Assembly (NCBI GenBank): GCA_930367215.1
Contig: OV884059.1
Coordinates: 238,079,803-238,143,802 of the forward strand
DNA: 64,000 nucleotides
From: Pollenia angustigena
Taxonomy: Eukaryota > Arthropoda > Insecta > Diptera > Polleniidae
Direction of reading: 5' to 3'
Shown here one piece after another: positions 11,085-21,194 of the stretch. The notes under the pieces were generated by a model, which ran no database searches, was not told the DNA's origin, and saw only the letters and a program-made list of their open reading frames with translations. The position numbers and the translations under genes are program-made. Numbering within the stretch: position 1 is the stretch's first letter; the number at the start of each line of letters is the position of its first letter.

Positions 11085-11947
11085 AGGTAGGTAGGTAGGT
11101 AGAAAGGCCGGTGTGAAGTTTCCTTCACACCTTCACCCAGAGACCAATATGGTCCATTGTGACGCCTTAATTAGAGATAGCTAAGAAGGTATAAAGTAGG
11201 TGAAGTAAGCAGCAAAAGCATAAGACAGATAGGTAGAAAAGAAAGGAAAGAAAAGAAGGTAAAGGACCAACCCCGAGAGAAATCCCACTTAAACCAAATC
11301 CGCCCTACGTGCGGTTAGCACCCAGTCTCCCCTCGCGCAGCCAGGCCATCCCCATTACGAATTCTATCAGATTCTCGAGTCCGCAACCCGAGACATCCCC
11401 TAATTCGCCCAGGAATCTACTGCCCAGCCACCTCAACCTGCTACCCTGCAACCTGGGACAGTGGCACAGAAAGTGCTCAACCGACTCCAAGTCCTCAGGG
11501 TCCTCGCACAACCTGCATATATCCGACAAGTCGGATCCCATCCTCACCGCCATCCTGCCTATCATACAGTGGCCCGTGATAATTCCTATCATGGTCCTAA
11601 CGCAGACCCTGCTCCTGCCCAACAGCGACACCGAATCGGACTCCTAAGCACCGGCCACAGTGTCCGTGATACCCGACAGTCCGTTCGGCTCCCCCAGGCC
11701 CGATTGGTCACGCTCAGTATCCATTCCCTAATTCTACCAAAATAGAAGCCCAATGGAGGCCTAACCGCCTCCACACAGTCAGGATCCTCCATCTCTGAGC
11801 CCTGTCTTGCCAACTCATCAGCAATCTCATTGCCGCCTATATCGCAATGACCCGGCACCCAGCATAACCTTAGCAGATACTCCCCCAAGGCTCCCCTCAG
11901 AGCCCTCCTACACTCATCAACTAGCCTGGAGTTCACATAACAGCCCC
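11085..11947 (-). mobile_element. 5'-truncated LINE (R1/I/LOA-like) with 11-bp TSD
   Basis: This GC-richer insert is flanked by an 11-bp direct repeat GGTGCAGACGT at 11074-11084 and 11948-11958. On the minus strand its 3' end is a short ACCT/CTAC tandem tail (11085-11101), and the 5' end is cut inside an RNase H domain. It therefore arose by target-primed reverse transcription with 5' truncation. Base composition differs sharply from the AT-rich flanks. The RNase H plus C-terminal Cys/His motif points to the R1/I/LOA group; the exact clade is not resolved. Confidence 0.75.
11305..11936 (-). pseudogene. LINE ORF2 fragment: RNase H and CCHC tail
   Basis: Two overlapping minus-strand frames (11936-11589, then 11631-11305) make up one protein end broken by a frameshift near 11600-11640. 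The first contains WVPGHCDIGGNEIADELARQ, the RNase H end motif. The second contains TGHCMIGRM and CRLCEDPEDLESVEHFLCHC, the Cys-Cys-His-Cys tail found after RNase H in several LINE clades. Reverse transcriptase and endonuclease are absent. The fragment is non-functional. Confidence 0.75.
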
Positions 11948-12165
11948 GGTGCAGACGTTACAACGCAAAGAATTCTGATGAAAGAATTGTGGTGATTCTT
12001 GAAACATGTAAATTCAGCCCGGGTTCGAGCCCCAGCTCAGCCAAGAAAATTATCAAAATAAAATTTAATAAAAATTCATGTTGTAAAAATTCCTTCCTTC
12101 AGTAAAAACAATAATTTAATGAAAATTAAATTTGATGAACTCAAGCCTAACTAAAAATATTAAAG

Positions 12166-12603
12166 ATTAAAAATTAACAGTTAAAATAAAATCACAATTT
12201 TTAATTATTATAAAATTAAATTAAATTTAATGGTAGTATTATTGATTTGGGCCTAAGCAAATAAAATTGGCTAAAAAATATAAAATCGAAGCCGGTGTTT
12301 GTTATGCCATAGAGGAGAAAATGCTTGCGCAGTATCGTTTGCCTCACTGTTGATGAAAAACTGCTCGCAAGATATTCACAATATTAAAAATAATAAAGAA
12401 AATTGAATGAACTCTTCTTATTCAGTTTCAACTAAAGATTTTTTCTTAATATTTGTTTATTTGTAATTTAAAAAAAGTCGAAAAAAAACAATAGGAAAAA
12501 AAATTTAAAAATCCATACAACAGTCATAAAAAAACACTCGGAACAAAAAGCCCATTTGGAGAGTGTAATTGATTGTGTGACCGAACAAATATACATACTG
12601 CGG
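12166..12603. other. Intergenic DNA, nothing recognised
   Basis: AT-rich sequence between the SINE tail and the next MITE. No coding region or paired ends were found. Confidence 0.35.
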
Positions 12604-12606
12604 TTA

Positions 12607-12842
12607 GTCCCAATTTACACTAGGGACATTTCTAGCCGGACATTTTTTGATTTCTCTTTTAATCTTACCTGAAGCGTTTACATATGAAACATTAATACTT
12701 GTTTGTAAACTACGAAAAGTAAGAAAGAGAAATGAAAAAATGTCCAGTACAAATAGTCATGTACTACACACTTTACCTTTTCGACCCTTCGCCATCAAAC
12801 TTCGTCTGTCCGGTAAGAAATGTCCCTAGTGTAAATTGGGAC
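12607..12842. mobile_element. MITE with TTA target duplication (Harbinger-like)
   Basis: Long inverted repeats start GTCCCAATTTACACTAGG and continue through GACATTTCT..CCGGACA for about 35 bp. They are flanked by TTA at 12604-12606 and 12843-12845. The 236-bp element has no real gene; the short open frame inside is not coding-like. A 3-bp TTA duplication is typical of PIF/Harbinger MITEs. Confidence 0.75.
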
Positions 12843-12845
12843 TTA

Positions 12846-13649
12846 GGTGCATGCCTAGAAGGGTGATTGCTTATGTGGATTGTTTATTAAAATTTTAGAA
12901 AATTACTACATTTTTTTCCTAGTAACTTCTATGACTTCTAAAAAAAATAAATTAAAAAAATGGCAAAATGATACGTCAAGCAAAATTTTAATAAAATCCT
13001 GACAATACAAATTAAAAGTATAAATTTGTACTCAAATATGTATATATCGCACTTGATCAACAAGAGGGTATTAACTAAAAAATTTTACAATTTTTGAATA
13101 ACCCGAATTTGTGTTAAGTACATTTATTTTGCTTAATTATACCCATTTATGTGCTGTGTGTCACTTTGAGCAACTAAAAATTCGCATTTTAAAATTAAAT
13201 AGTTCAGAATAAATTATTTGAATAATTTAAAATTTTAGTTTAACTTAAGTTCAGTTTTAATTTGTGTCCAATAAAAATAGCCACAAATAAGCTGTTTGTT
13301 TTAGCACAATAAATAATTAATAATGGTTTATAACATTCAGCACTTTTAATAAATTGGTTAAAATACAATTAATTTAAACATTGTCGTTTCTCTGAATTGA
13401 AGGCAAATAAATTTAAATTAAAGAAAACATTGGAAAATTGCAAATGAAAGAAATGAACAAAATTTAATTTCTTTCACATTAAATTGTTTGTATTACATGA
13501 CTTCTTATTAGATTCTTTTTGAATAAAACGAAAATTATACAAGAATGCAGCCGTTCTCATACAGGATTTTTGTCAAGCTAAAAGGGCCTAAATTTCTTTA
13601 ATGTAAATAAAATTCAATTTTTAATTACAATATTTTGTTCCTTTTATTT
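12846..13649. other. Intergenic AT-rich DNA
   Basis: No coding region, RNA gene or paired terminal repeats were recognised. Confidence 0.35.
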
Positions 13650-14332
13650 TTGTACCCACACCACAATAGTTGAGAGGGTATTATGCATTTGTACTGATGT
13701 GTGTAATACCTTAAAATATTGGTCCTAGACCCACCTTAAAGTGTACCGATCAACTCAGAATGACTTTTTGAGTCGAACTAACGATGTCCGTCTGGCTGGC
13801 TGTCCATGATACCTTGTGCGCAAAGTACAGGTCGCAATTTTGGAGATAATTTGATAAAATTTGGGTCATAGGACCAAGCCTATTGAAAATAGGCTGAATC
13901 ATAGGATCACGAGGGAAGATAGGGGGAAATTTCTTCCTCTCAGAAACTATCAAACCGATTTTAATGGAATTTAAAACATAGATAGGACCATATCTTTATG
14001 GACACAAAAGGTATGCATTTTTTAAAAAATAGGACCACGAGGGGAGGAAGGGTAAAGTTCTGCCTCTCAAACCGATTTTAATGAAATTTAAACCATAGAT
14101 AGATCCATATCTACACAAATAAGCTATACAGTTTTTCAAAAATAGGACCACAAGGGGTGTAGAGGGCAATTTCTGCCTCTCACAAACTTTCAAACCGATT
14201 TTAATGAAGTTTATAAACATAGATAAATCCATATTTATATGGACACATAAGCATGATGTGTTTTTAAATATGTACTGTGGTGTAGGGTGTCATATGGTCG
14301 GGCTTGACCGACTATACTTTCTTACTTGTTTA
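13650..14332 (+). repeat. Fly dispersed repeat with internal 120-bp units
   Basis: The block starts TGTACCCACACCACAATAG, includes GAGAGGGTATTATGC and GATGTCCGTCTGGCTGGCTG, and ends GCTTGACCGACTATACTTTC, TTACTTGTTT. This layout (GGGTATT near the start, GTCCGTCTG in the middle, CTTACTTGTT at the end) resembles dispersed repeats found widely in flies. Three internal units of about 117-123 bp, each containing AAACCGATTTTAATG (13952, 14069, 14192), form an imperfect tandem array. The open frames across it are by-products of the repetition. The family name is not known to me. Confidence 0.5.
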
Positions 14333-14815
14333 ATTTCAAAAATGTGAGTTAAACTTATAAAAAGTAAATAAATTTCTTTTTTTAATATCGGTCTGGAAAT
14401 CGGGGAGTATTTGAATCTGTCGTTAAAACTAAGATCACACTCCTGACGCACATAGCACAATCTATGAAACTTTTTTCGTGCTTCATCGCCTCGAAATTTC
14501 TTTAAATTGTACAATTAATTTTTGAGTAGCCCCATTATCGTCGCACATTGTGACGATTTGTTTTTTGGCGTATATTGGCAAAACCAAAAACGAAATAATA
14601 ATCGGCACAATATGGTCACATTACCTTGCCTTTATTTGTTATAAGCAGACATAAATTTAATATTTTAAAGTTGGATTACTTAAAAGAAGAAAACAAAAAT
14701 AATACTAATAGGATTTCTTTCTTTCCCAATTTTTCACATTTGATAAATACACTGAAAATTATTTTTGAGGGACAGCTTGCTTCCATGCTAGCTTTAGCTA
14801 GTAAATTTTAACAAA
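14333..14815. other. Intergenic DNA, nothing recognised
   Basis: The short frames at 14290-14514 and 14626-14811 have no domain that I recognise. No element ends were found. Confidence 0.3.
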
Positions 14816-14978
14816 ATTTCGTATGATAAGTACATTTTAACAGAATATCCCATAAAAGATCATTTTAGCAAAATATCCTATAAAAAGTAAATTTTAGCAA
14901 AATTTTCCATAAATAGTAAATGTATTTCAACAAAATTTCCTATATAAAGTTAAATTAAGCAAAATTTTCTATAACTTA

Positions 14979-15526
14979 TAGTGCATTTACACTTGTAATT
15001 TTCAAACTAGTTTACAATCGTAAACTACTTTCATAAACTATACCGTTTACATCAGCATTTTTGACAGTTAAGTTGTTTATCTTTGACAAGTTCCTAGCCC
15101 CAATAATAAAAAAAACGTTGATACACATACATACGAACATATAAACAAACCTTTTATTTCCGTTGTCCATCTAAAAGAAAATACGTAAAAAAACTAAAAT
15201 TTCTTATAAATTTGGAATTTTTTTTAACATTTTCTTTGTTTATTTTATTTTTCTTACTATTGTTGTGGCTTTTTTTACAGATAAAAGTAAATTCTTTTTT
15301 ACTTGATTTTTTTTATTTTTGAGGAAATGTCAAATATCACTAGCATTGCCAGAACAAAATTTGAAAAACAGAGTTGCATTAACAAAAACTGGTTGTTTGT
15401 AACTAGTTTATCTCAAAAGCTAGTTACAAACGTGTTTATAATTTGTATGGATAAACAAGTTTCTCAAACTAGTTTATCATCATAAACAACTTATAACCTG
15501 TTTATGGCGTAGGTGTAAATGCACTA
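14979..15526. mobile_element. MITE TAGTGCATTTACAC with TTA duplication
   Basis: Ends are TAGTGCATTTACAC and its reverse complement GTGTAAATGCACTA, flanked by TTA at 14976-14978 and 15527-15529. Subterminal AAACTAGTTT words occur near both ends (about 15005 and 15465). The 548-bp interior has no credible gene. The TTA duplication suggests a PIF/Harbinger relation. It interrupts the 28-29 bp array cleanly. Confidence 0.75.
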
Positions 15527-15787
15527 TTATTAACAAAATTTTCTATAAAAAGTAAATATTAACAGAATTTTCTAAAAAAAGGAAATTTCAACAAAATTTT
15601 CTATATACAAATTTAATTTTAGCATAATTTCCTATAAATTGTATATTTAAGCAAAGTTTCCTATAAAAAGTAAATTTTAACAAAATTTGCTAAAAAGGGG
15701 AATACTAAAAAAATTTCCTATAAAAAGTAAATTTTAACAAAATTTCCAATAAAATATAATTTTAAGCAATATTTTCTATTATATCAA

Positions 15788-17349
15788 CAGCTCATTACTG
15801 GTTTGACCTACCGACCATTTTTTAAAAAAATGAGTTAGGTATGAGAAATATATTTTTTTAATACCCTCTTTCTAAATCAAAAACCTGTTTCGCGAAAATT
15901 TTTATGGTTTCTGAGATAAAAAGCATTAATTTTGCTGCATATCAACTGTTTCAAAATTTTTTAAGTACTGTTTTGCTCTACAAGCCGTTGTTTGGCGATT
16001 GCAGCAAATTCTTCATACAAAAACGTACAAAATAAATTTAAAAAAGTAGTTAAAGCAAAAGTAAAGTAAAATGACAACAAGAAAATAAATTTGTGAAAAA
16101 TAGTTTTATAATGGACCCAACCAAGTGTACGGTTTGCTCTTATTTGTGTTTTTAGCCTACCTAAGGGAAATGCTTCAACATTTTACTACAAACGAAAATT
16201 AAATATGTTTAATCTTACAGCAATCATTATTATGTCATATATACCAACTTTTACTTATTGTGCCTTTTTGACGGAAGCTCATAGTGGTCGGAGTGGTAAC
16301 AATATTGCTAGTGCTTAAATTAAAATTTTAAATGAATTAATAAAAGATTGTCCACTTATTAAAACTTTAACATTATGGAGGGATTCTTGCGTGTCTCAAA
16401 ATAAAAATCAAATTAACGCACTCGCAGTCAAAATGTTCTTTAAACAAAATAATATTGATGCCGTAATTCAAGAAGTGGACTGTGTCCATGGTGTTATTGA
16501 CCGGTACTTAAAGAATATTGAAATTCATAGTCCTCTTCATTTACTAAATTTGCTTAAAACAATGCCAAATAATAAAACAAAACTTAAGGTTATGGAAATG
16601 CTTCCGGAAAATTTTCGCACTTACTCGTTGAAAGCAAATAAAATGGACTTTCGAAAAGTCCATTTTGCTAAAATTTAAGTACTTCTATACAGTTAAAATA
16701 ATGATTTATGTATAAATTATAAAACTTCTACCAGAGAGGAAAAATATAAAAATGTAATTTTGGTTAAGTCTGCATCAAAAAATTGTTTGAAAACTCCTGA
16801 GAATTTGTTGACGAATGTTTTGAAAATATCGAAGCCATCATTTATTTCCAGCGATAAAAATAGAGACATAAAAGAAATTTACTCAATATTAAAAGTTTTA
16901 AAATTTCTTTTTACTTTTGCATTATTTAAGTTGTTTAATTTGTGGCTTTTTATGTAACTTTTCATAACAGTAGAACTGTTTTTTCTGTTTTTGTAAAGTA
17001 AAATCAAATAAAAAAACTATAAAAAAAAAATTCATCTCAACAACAAGTTACACAGCAATAAGTATACGTATGCAGCACAAAAAGCCACTTTTTTAATTTT
17101 GTTTTAGAAAAGTGGCGTATGCGGCACAAAACAATATTTTTCATTTTCAAAAAAATACTATTAAATTCTAACTTTATTCATGAAAGTGCGCAAAAATATA
17201 CATTTTTCTTCAAAACATATACCGGAAGCAGTGGTAAAAATATAAAAAAATTCAATCGGTTACATTTTGAGAAATCTTCATGTAAATCTTCTTTGTCGTT
17301 TTTCTCCACTCCGACTTTTTGGCATATGCGCCAAACCAATTCTTAGCTG
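15788..17349 (+). mobile_element. TIR element with fossil transposase-like gene
   Basis: The left end CAGCTCATTACTGGTTTG and the right end (reverse complement CAGCTAAGAATTGGTTTG) match at 14 of 18 positions and delimit 1.56 kb inserted into the tandem array. The interior carries a decayed plus-strand gene related to that of the 4.3-6.6 kb transposon, and repeated GTATGCGGC/GCATATGCGCC words near the right end. No target duplication was recognised. The ends differ from those of the 4.3 kb element, so this is a separate family. Confidence 0.6.
16157..16957 (+). pseudogene. Fossil transposase-like gene
   Basis: One reading frame, with a TAA at 16316-16318 and further stops after 16678, encodes recognisable blocks in order: FYYKRKLNMFNL, EAHSGRSGNNIASA, LWRDSCVSQNKNQINAL, and DCVHGVIDRYLKN. 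They align in order with YYRTKLQVHNLVFYNL, WNEVEGG.SAEEFASIW, FYSDGCSYQNRNMTMSNAL and DSVHSLIERALKH of the protein encoded at 4837-5922. The GHTQME part between the last two blocks is lost, and the N-terminal half is absent. The piece at 16760-16957 is in the same frame and may be the C-terminal tail. Homology is judged by eye. Confidence 0.6.
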
Positions 17350-17717
17350 GAAAAATTTTCTATAAAATGTAAGTTTTCGAACAATTTCCTATAAAATGTA
17401 AATTTTTGAAAAATTTCCTATAAAAGTAAATAGTAGATTGAAACAATATTCTCGATAAGAAGTTAATTTAAGCAAAATATTATATAACAAGTAAATTTTG
17501 GAAAAATTTCCTAAAAAGTAAATTTTGTAAAAATTTCCTAAAAAAGTACAGTTTGGAAAAAATTTCTTAGAAAGTAAATTTTGGAAAAATTTCCTAAAAA
17601 AGTAAATTTTGGAAAAATTTCAAAAAAAAAGTAAATTTTGGAAAAAATTTCCTAAAAAAGTAAATATGTATTGGGAAAATTTCCTAAAAAAAGTAAATTT
17701 TAACAAAATTATGTTTA

Positions 17718-18244
17718 ATGCTATAAACAGTACGACGAATTCGTCGGCAAGAATTCGTTGCGTAAATTCGAATTCGAAATGAGACACAATAAGTGCGTGA
17801 ACTTAAATTATGTTTTAATTAAAAAAAAAAACTATTAATTGGGTTGGTTCTAGAACCCGAATCCACTCGAAATGGTGTTCTGCATTTCGATTTTGCATTC
17901 TGAAATTAGTTTTTGGGTTTGTTTCAAATTTTGCAATTTTTCGCGAATTTCAGCCAAGTTCGCAATAGAAGCGAAGTGTCCCTGTAATTCTTTACAGATT
18001 TCACAATTTCTAATAAATAGTAGACTTTGCTATCATTCTACTTTTAGCAATTTTTGCGAATTTCCGCTGATTTTAAAGTTTTTACCGAATTTTAGCCATT
18101 CCTTATATTTTTAGGGACTTTTTATCAATTTTATGGCTTTTTTAAAATATGTATTGAAATTATAATACACCAATGTGTTCTATTTCTGGTGACGAATATT
18201 CGTTGCGAACAATTCGTCGTTCGTCCCAGTTGTGTTTCTAGCAT
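17718..18244. mobile_element. MITE with ATGCTAnAAACA and ACGACGAATT ends
   Basis: The left end ATGCTATAAACAGTACGACG and the right end (reverse complement beginning ATGCTAGAAACA, then CGACGAATT and GCAACGAAT) are imperfect inverted repeats spanning about 45 bp. The insert separates two blocks of the 28-29 bp array. The interior is AT-rich with many GCGAATTT words and no recognised gene. Superfamily unknown. Confidence 0.55.
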
Positions 18245-18976
18245 AAAAAGTTAATTTAAGCAAGATTTCCTATGAACAGAAAATGAAAACAATATTTTCG
18301 ATAAAAAGTTAATTGTAGCAAAAAACTAGTAAATTTTAATAAAATTTTCTATAAAAATTATTTTATGCCAAAATTTCTAATTGAAATTTTCATATTTTAA
18401 TCTCTTAAAAAGCAAATTTATTATAAAAAGTAATTTTTGACAAAATTTCCTATAAAAGGTTAACATTTATTAAAAAATTTCATATACAAATTACTTTTGA
18501 CAAAATTTCGTTTGACAAGTAAATTTTAACAAACTTTGTTTTTAACAATTTTCCAATTGAGAGGATTTTGCCAAAATTTACAGTTTATAGTAAATTTATA
18601 ATTGTTAATTTTAGCAATATTTCCTAAAAATTTTAAATTTTAATAAATAGTAAATTTTCTCAAAAATGTCTCTAAAAAGTTTTCACGTTGATGCTTTTAT
18701 ATTATATTAAACAGATGTTTGCTTAGATCGGCGCAAAAGTTGCCAATAAGAATCGGCACATTTGTAATATTTTGATTGCGCTAAAGAGTGTTCACATTAT
18801 CGGTACATTACGGTTGCTTTTAAATGTCTAAATTTAGCACGATTTCGTTTAAAAAAAATTATGTTCGTTCACATTATCGGCACATGAAATGTAGCGCGGT
18901 CTTTGATTAAGTTTTAGTATACAGTGTTGTATTCTAAACAGTAATCGGCTCATCGAACAGAAGCTCAATAACTGAC

Positions 18977-19109
18977 GGCCGATTTCACCAAATTATTTAA
19001 ATATAAATTTATGTTTAAAATTTGTTTTTTATGTCAAATAAAATTAAAAGTTTTAAAAAACTATATTTAGAAATGAATTGTTATTTAAATAGAATTGGTG
19101 AAATTGGCC
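18977..19109. mobile_element. Short hairpin MITE, GGCCnATTTCACCAA ends
   Basis: GGCCGATTTCACCAA at the left and TTGGTGAAATTGGCC at the right enclose 133 bp whose arms continue pairing (ATTTAAAT). The same word pair appears singly at about 10040 and 19656, indicating a family with partial copies. No coding capacity. Confidence 0.55.
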
Positions 19110-19741
19110 AAAAGTACTAGATAACCGGAAAAGCAAAGTCTAATTTGAATGTATTTCAAAGTTTTATTTGTCCAACATTAATGGAAAGTCCAAAAACCAG
19201 CTAATTTGAGCTTTATCTAGGGTTGCCATACGTACTGTTTTAAGCAGTACATGTACTGATTTTTTGCAACTGTACTGTTTTATGCACAACTTCCGAAACA
19301 GTACGCAAATGTACTGTTTTTTACACAATTATCTTTAACTTTTAGAACTTTTTTAATTTTCGGGCATGTTCTGGAAATCGAAATCACCGAATTCTCCGTG
19401 TTCAAAATTTATAAAAATACCCAATACCTTTGAGGACCACTTTTATTTACCTTTACTATTTTTGAAATAGGGAAAAGCTTCGTTAATTTTTACACACATT
19501 TTATTTAAAATCTTCATCATTTTCAATTGCTCTTGATTGTTTTACTGAGTGAAAGTTTTGTGTTAAATTTTGTTAAAAACTTTTTTCTTACTACTTTCAG
19601 ATTTTGTGAAATCAAAATAAACCAAACTATTTATTTGGATTTTATAGATTAATGGCCAATTTCATCAAGTTCTGGTATAATTAACTATCATTATAAATGT
19701 CAAAAAAATTTATTTTTATACTTAGTGATAGTTAATTAAGG

Positions 19742-19950
19742 GGGGTGTGCTGGAAATCGCAAACGCAAGAATTTGGAGGCTATTTATAATACACTTTTAA
19801 CCAAATTTTTATAATTTTTGTTATAAAATTCTGTTTAATAGAGAAATGTTTGTATAATATTTGTCATAAAATTCTTTTATTACAGAAATCTTACTAAAAA
19901 ACGACTTTTAAAATTCTTGCGTTTTGCGTTTGCGATTTCCAGCACACCCC
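19742..19950. mobile_element. MITE GGGGTGTGCTGGAAATCG nested in hAT
   Basis: Near-perfect inverted repeats begin GGGGTGTGCTGGAAATCG and continue CAAACGCAA (about 27 bp). The total length is 209 bp and there is no gene. It lies within the hAT element. I could not identify a target duplication. Confidence 0.65.
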
Positions 19951-20341
19951 TGTATATACGGTAAAATTGGCCGAATATGTTTAAAGAAAATCGTAGTAAC
20001 ACATTCAATGAGCTAGTTGTTTTAAGGTAAGTTGGCTTTTCTCCTTTCTTATATGGCTTACAGCAATGCTATGATTTTCCTGTCTTCACATTAAAAAAAA
20101 ACCGAACGTTTAGGCCAAATGCTTCGTTTGTGGTGTTTGCTTTTTAAAGGTAAATTGAGTAATTTCGTATATTTATGAAATGCCATAAAATGGAAGTCAT
20201 ACCTTTGACTTTACACATGCATTTTTTTATATACATAATTGTTGTTGTATATTCAATCAAAAGTTTAAAATATTTTTAATAATAATTAGTATTGTGGTTA
20301 TTTTGTTGAACTATTTATGGTTTTTAATCCAAATTTTTAAT

Positions 20342-20522
20342 ATTTTTAATTAGGCTTAAGTTCATGAAATTTAATTTTTATTAAATTATTTTTATGAAGA
20401 AAGGAATTTTACAACATGAAAATTAATTAAAATTGTTATTGATAATCTTTCATTCTTGACGTGGCTCGGGCTCGAACCCAGGCCGGCAGGTTACCATGAC
20501 ATGTTTCGATCGCAACCACTCT
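20342..20522 (-). mobile_element. tRNA-derived SINE, copy B
   Basis: Read on the minus strand it has a B box GGTTCGAGCCC, then GAAAGATTATCAATAAC, ATGTTGTAAAATTCCTTTC, AAATTTCATGAACTTAAG and a CCTAATTAAAAAT tail. These match the SINE at 11061-12165. The A box region (around GAGTGGTTGCGATCG) is less well matched. Boundaries are approximate. Confidence 0.6.
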
Positions 20523-20647
20523 AATAATTTAAATAACTAGTTATGTTTTCGTCAAAAAAATGTACTGTTTTTTTCTTGACTGTACTGTTTTTTTGTATTT
20601 GATGTACTGTTTTTCCGCATTTAAAATCTGGCTACCCTAGCTTTATC

Positions 20648-21194
20648 GTATGAAAATCTGGAGTCGACGGACATTTGTGAAGCAATTCACCATCGTAATA
20701 TATTAAATATTTCAGCTTGATTGTATTTACAAAGTTATTTACTTGAAAATATTCAAGCCGATTTATCTAAAACGCATTTGTTAGTCGTATACCAATCAAC
20801 TTTATCCTCTCTTATATACAAAATTACATTTTTGAATATGTTTAATAAGCATAAGTGTGTGACAATTTTATTTTATATAATTAAATAAATTCCTACTTAA
20901 CTTTTTCCTTGCAAAATGTCTGGTTAATATTTTGTGTGAAAAAGTAAAATAATTATATTCTTGGAAAAACTTTGCCAAAAAAAAAAAAAATATTTTTTTG
21001 TATTTTCGTTGTGGGAGGGTAAATACAATAAAAATATTATGTATCGTCTCGTCGCATTTCTTCTTAAGTCACGTAAGCGCCAACAACAAATTTTTCAAGG
21101 TTTCGTTTATATGGTGCTAAATTCCCATTTCATACTATTGATAAACTGAAATTTATTGTTGATGGGATAAGCCATTCCTATGCGCATTCCACTG
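20648..21194. other. Intergenic DNA, nothing recognised
   Basis: AT-rich DNA with an A run at 20977-20990 and no feature I can support. Confidence 0.35.

Larger units (their letters stand above)
11061..12165 (+). mobile_element. tRNA-derived SINE, interrupted by a LINE
   Basis: Removing the LINE at 11085-11947 and one target copy leaves a SINE. Its polymerase III A box is TGGTGCAGACG (11073-11083), its B box is GGTTCGAGCCC (about 12021), and a 3' body contains ATGTTGTAAAAATTCC and AAATTTGATGAACTC. Related 3' bodies occur at 20342-20522 and 27650-27830 (minus strand) and 35490-35590 (plus strand). Both boxes fit the tRNA consensus (TRGYNNARNNG and GGTTCGANNCC). The exact 5' start and 3' end are uncertain. 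Confidence 0.65.
14816..18690. repeat. Degenerate tandem array, about 28-29 bp unit, split by three insertions
   Basis: The segments 14816-14975, 15530-15787, 17350-17717 and 18245-18690 repeat a unit like TATAAAAAGTAAATTTTA followed by (A/G)CAAAATTTCC. A subtype with TTTTGGAAAAATTTCC dominates at 17500-17700. Units are diverged and vary in length. The array would be continuous without the three transposon insertions at 14979-15526, 15788-17349 and 17718-18244. It has no coding capacity and resembles a decayed satellite or minisatellite. Confidence 0.7.
19218..20639. mobile_element. hAT-like element with 8-bp target duplication
   Basis: The element starts TAGGGTTGCCA and ends TGGCTACCCTA, and is flanked by the perfect 8-bp repeat GCTTTATC (19210-19217 and 20640-20647). 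The duplication length and the TAGGGTTGCCA-type end are characteristic of hAT elements. Subterminal TGTACTGTTTT words are repeated at both ends, as expected for transposase-binding sites. No transposase remains. A MITE (19742-19950) and a SINE (20342-20522) lie inside, so they inserted after this element or were carried with it. Confidence 0.8.

Noticed and set aside
13750..14232. Two short frames with repeated FIKIG text
   Set aside because: They follow the imperfect 120-bp tandem units of a dispersed repeat and are not protein-like.
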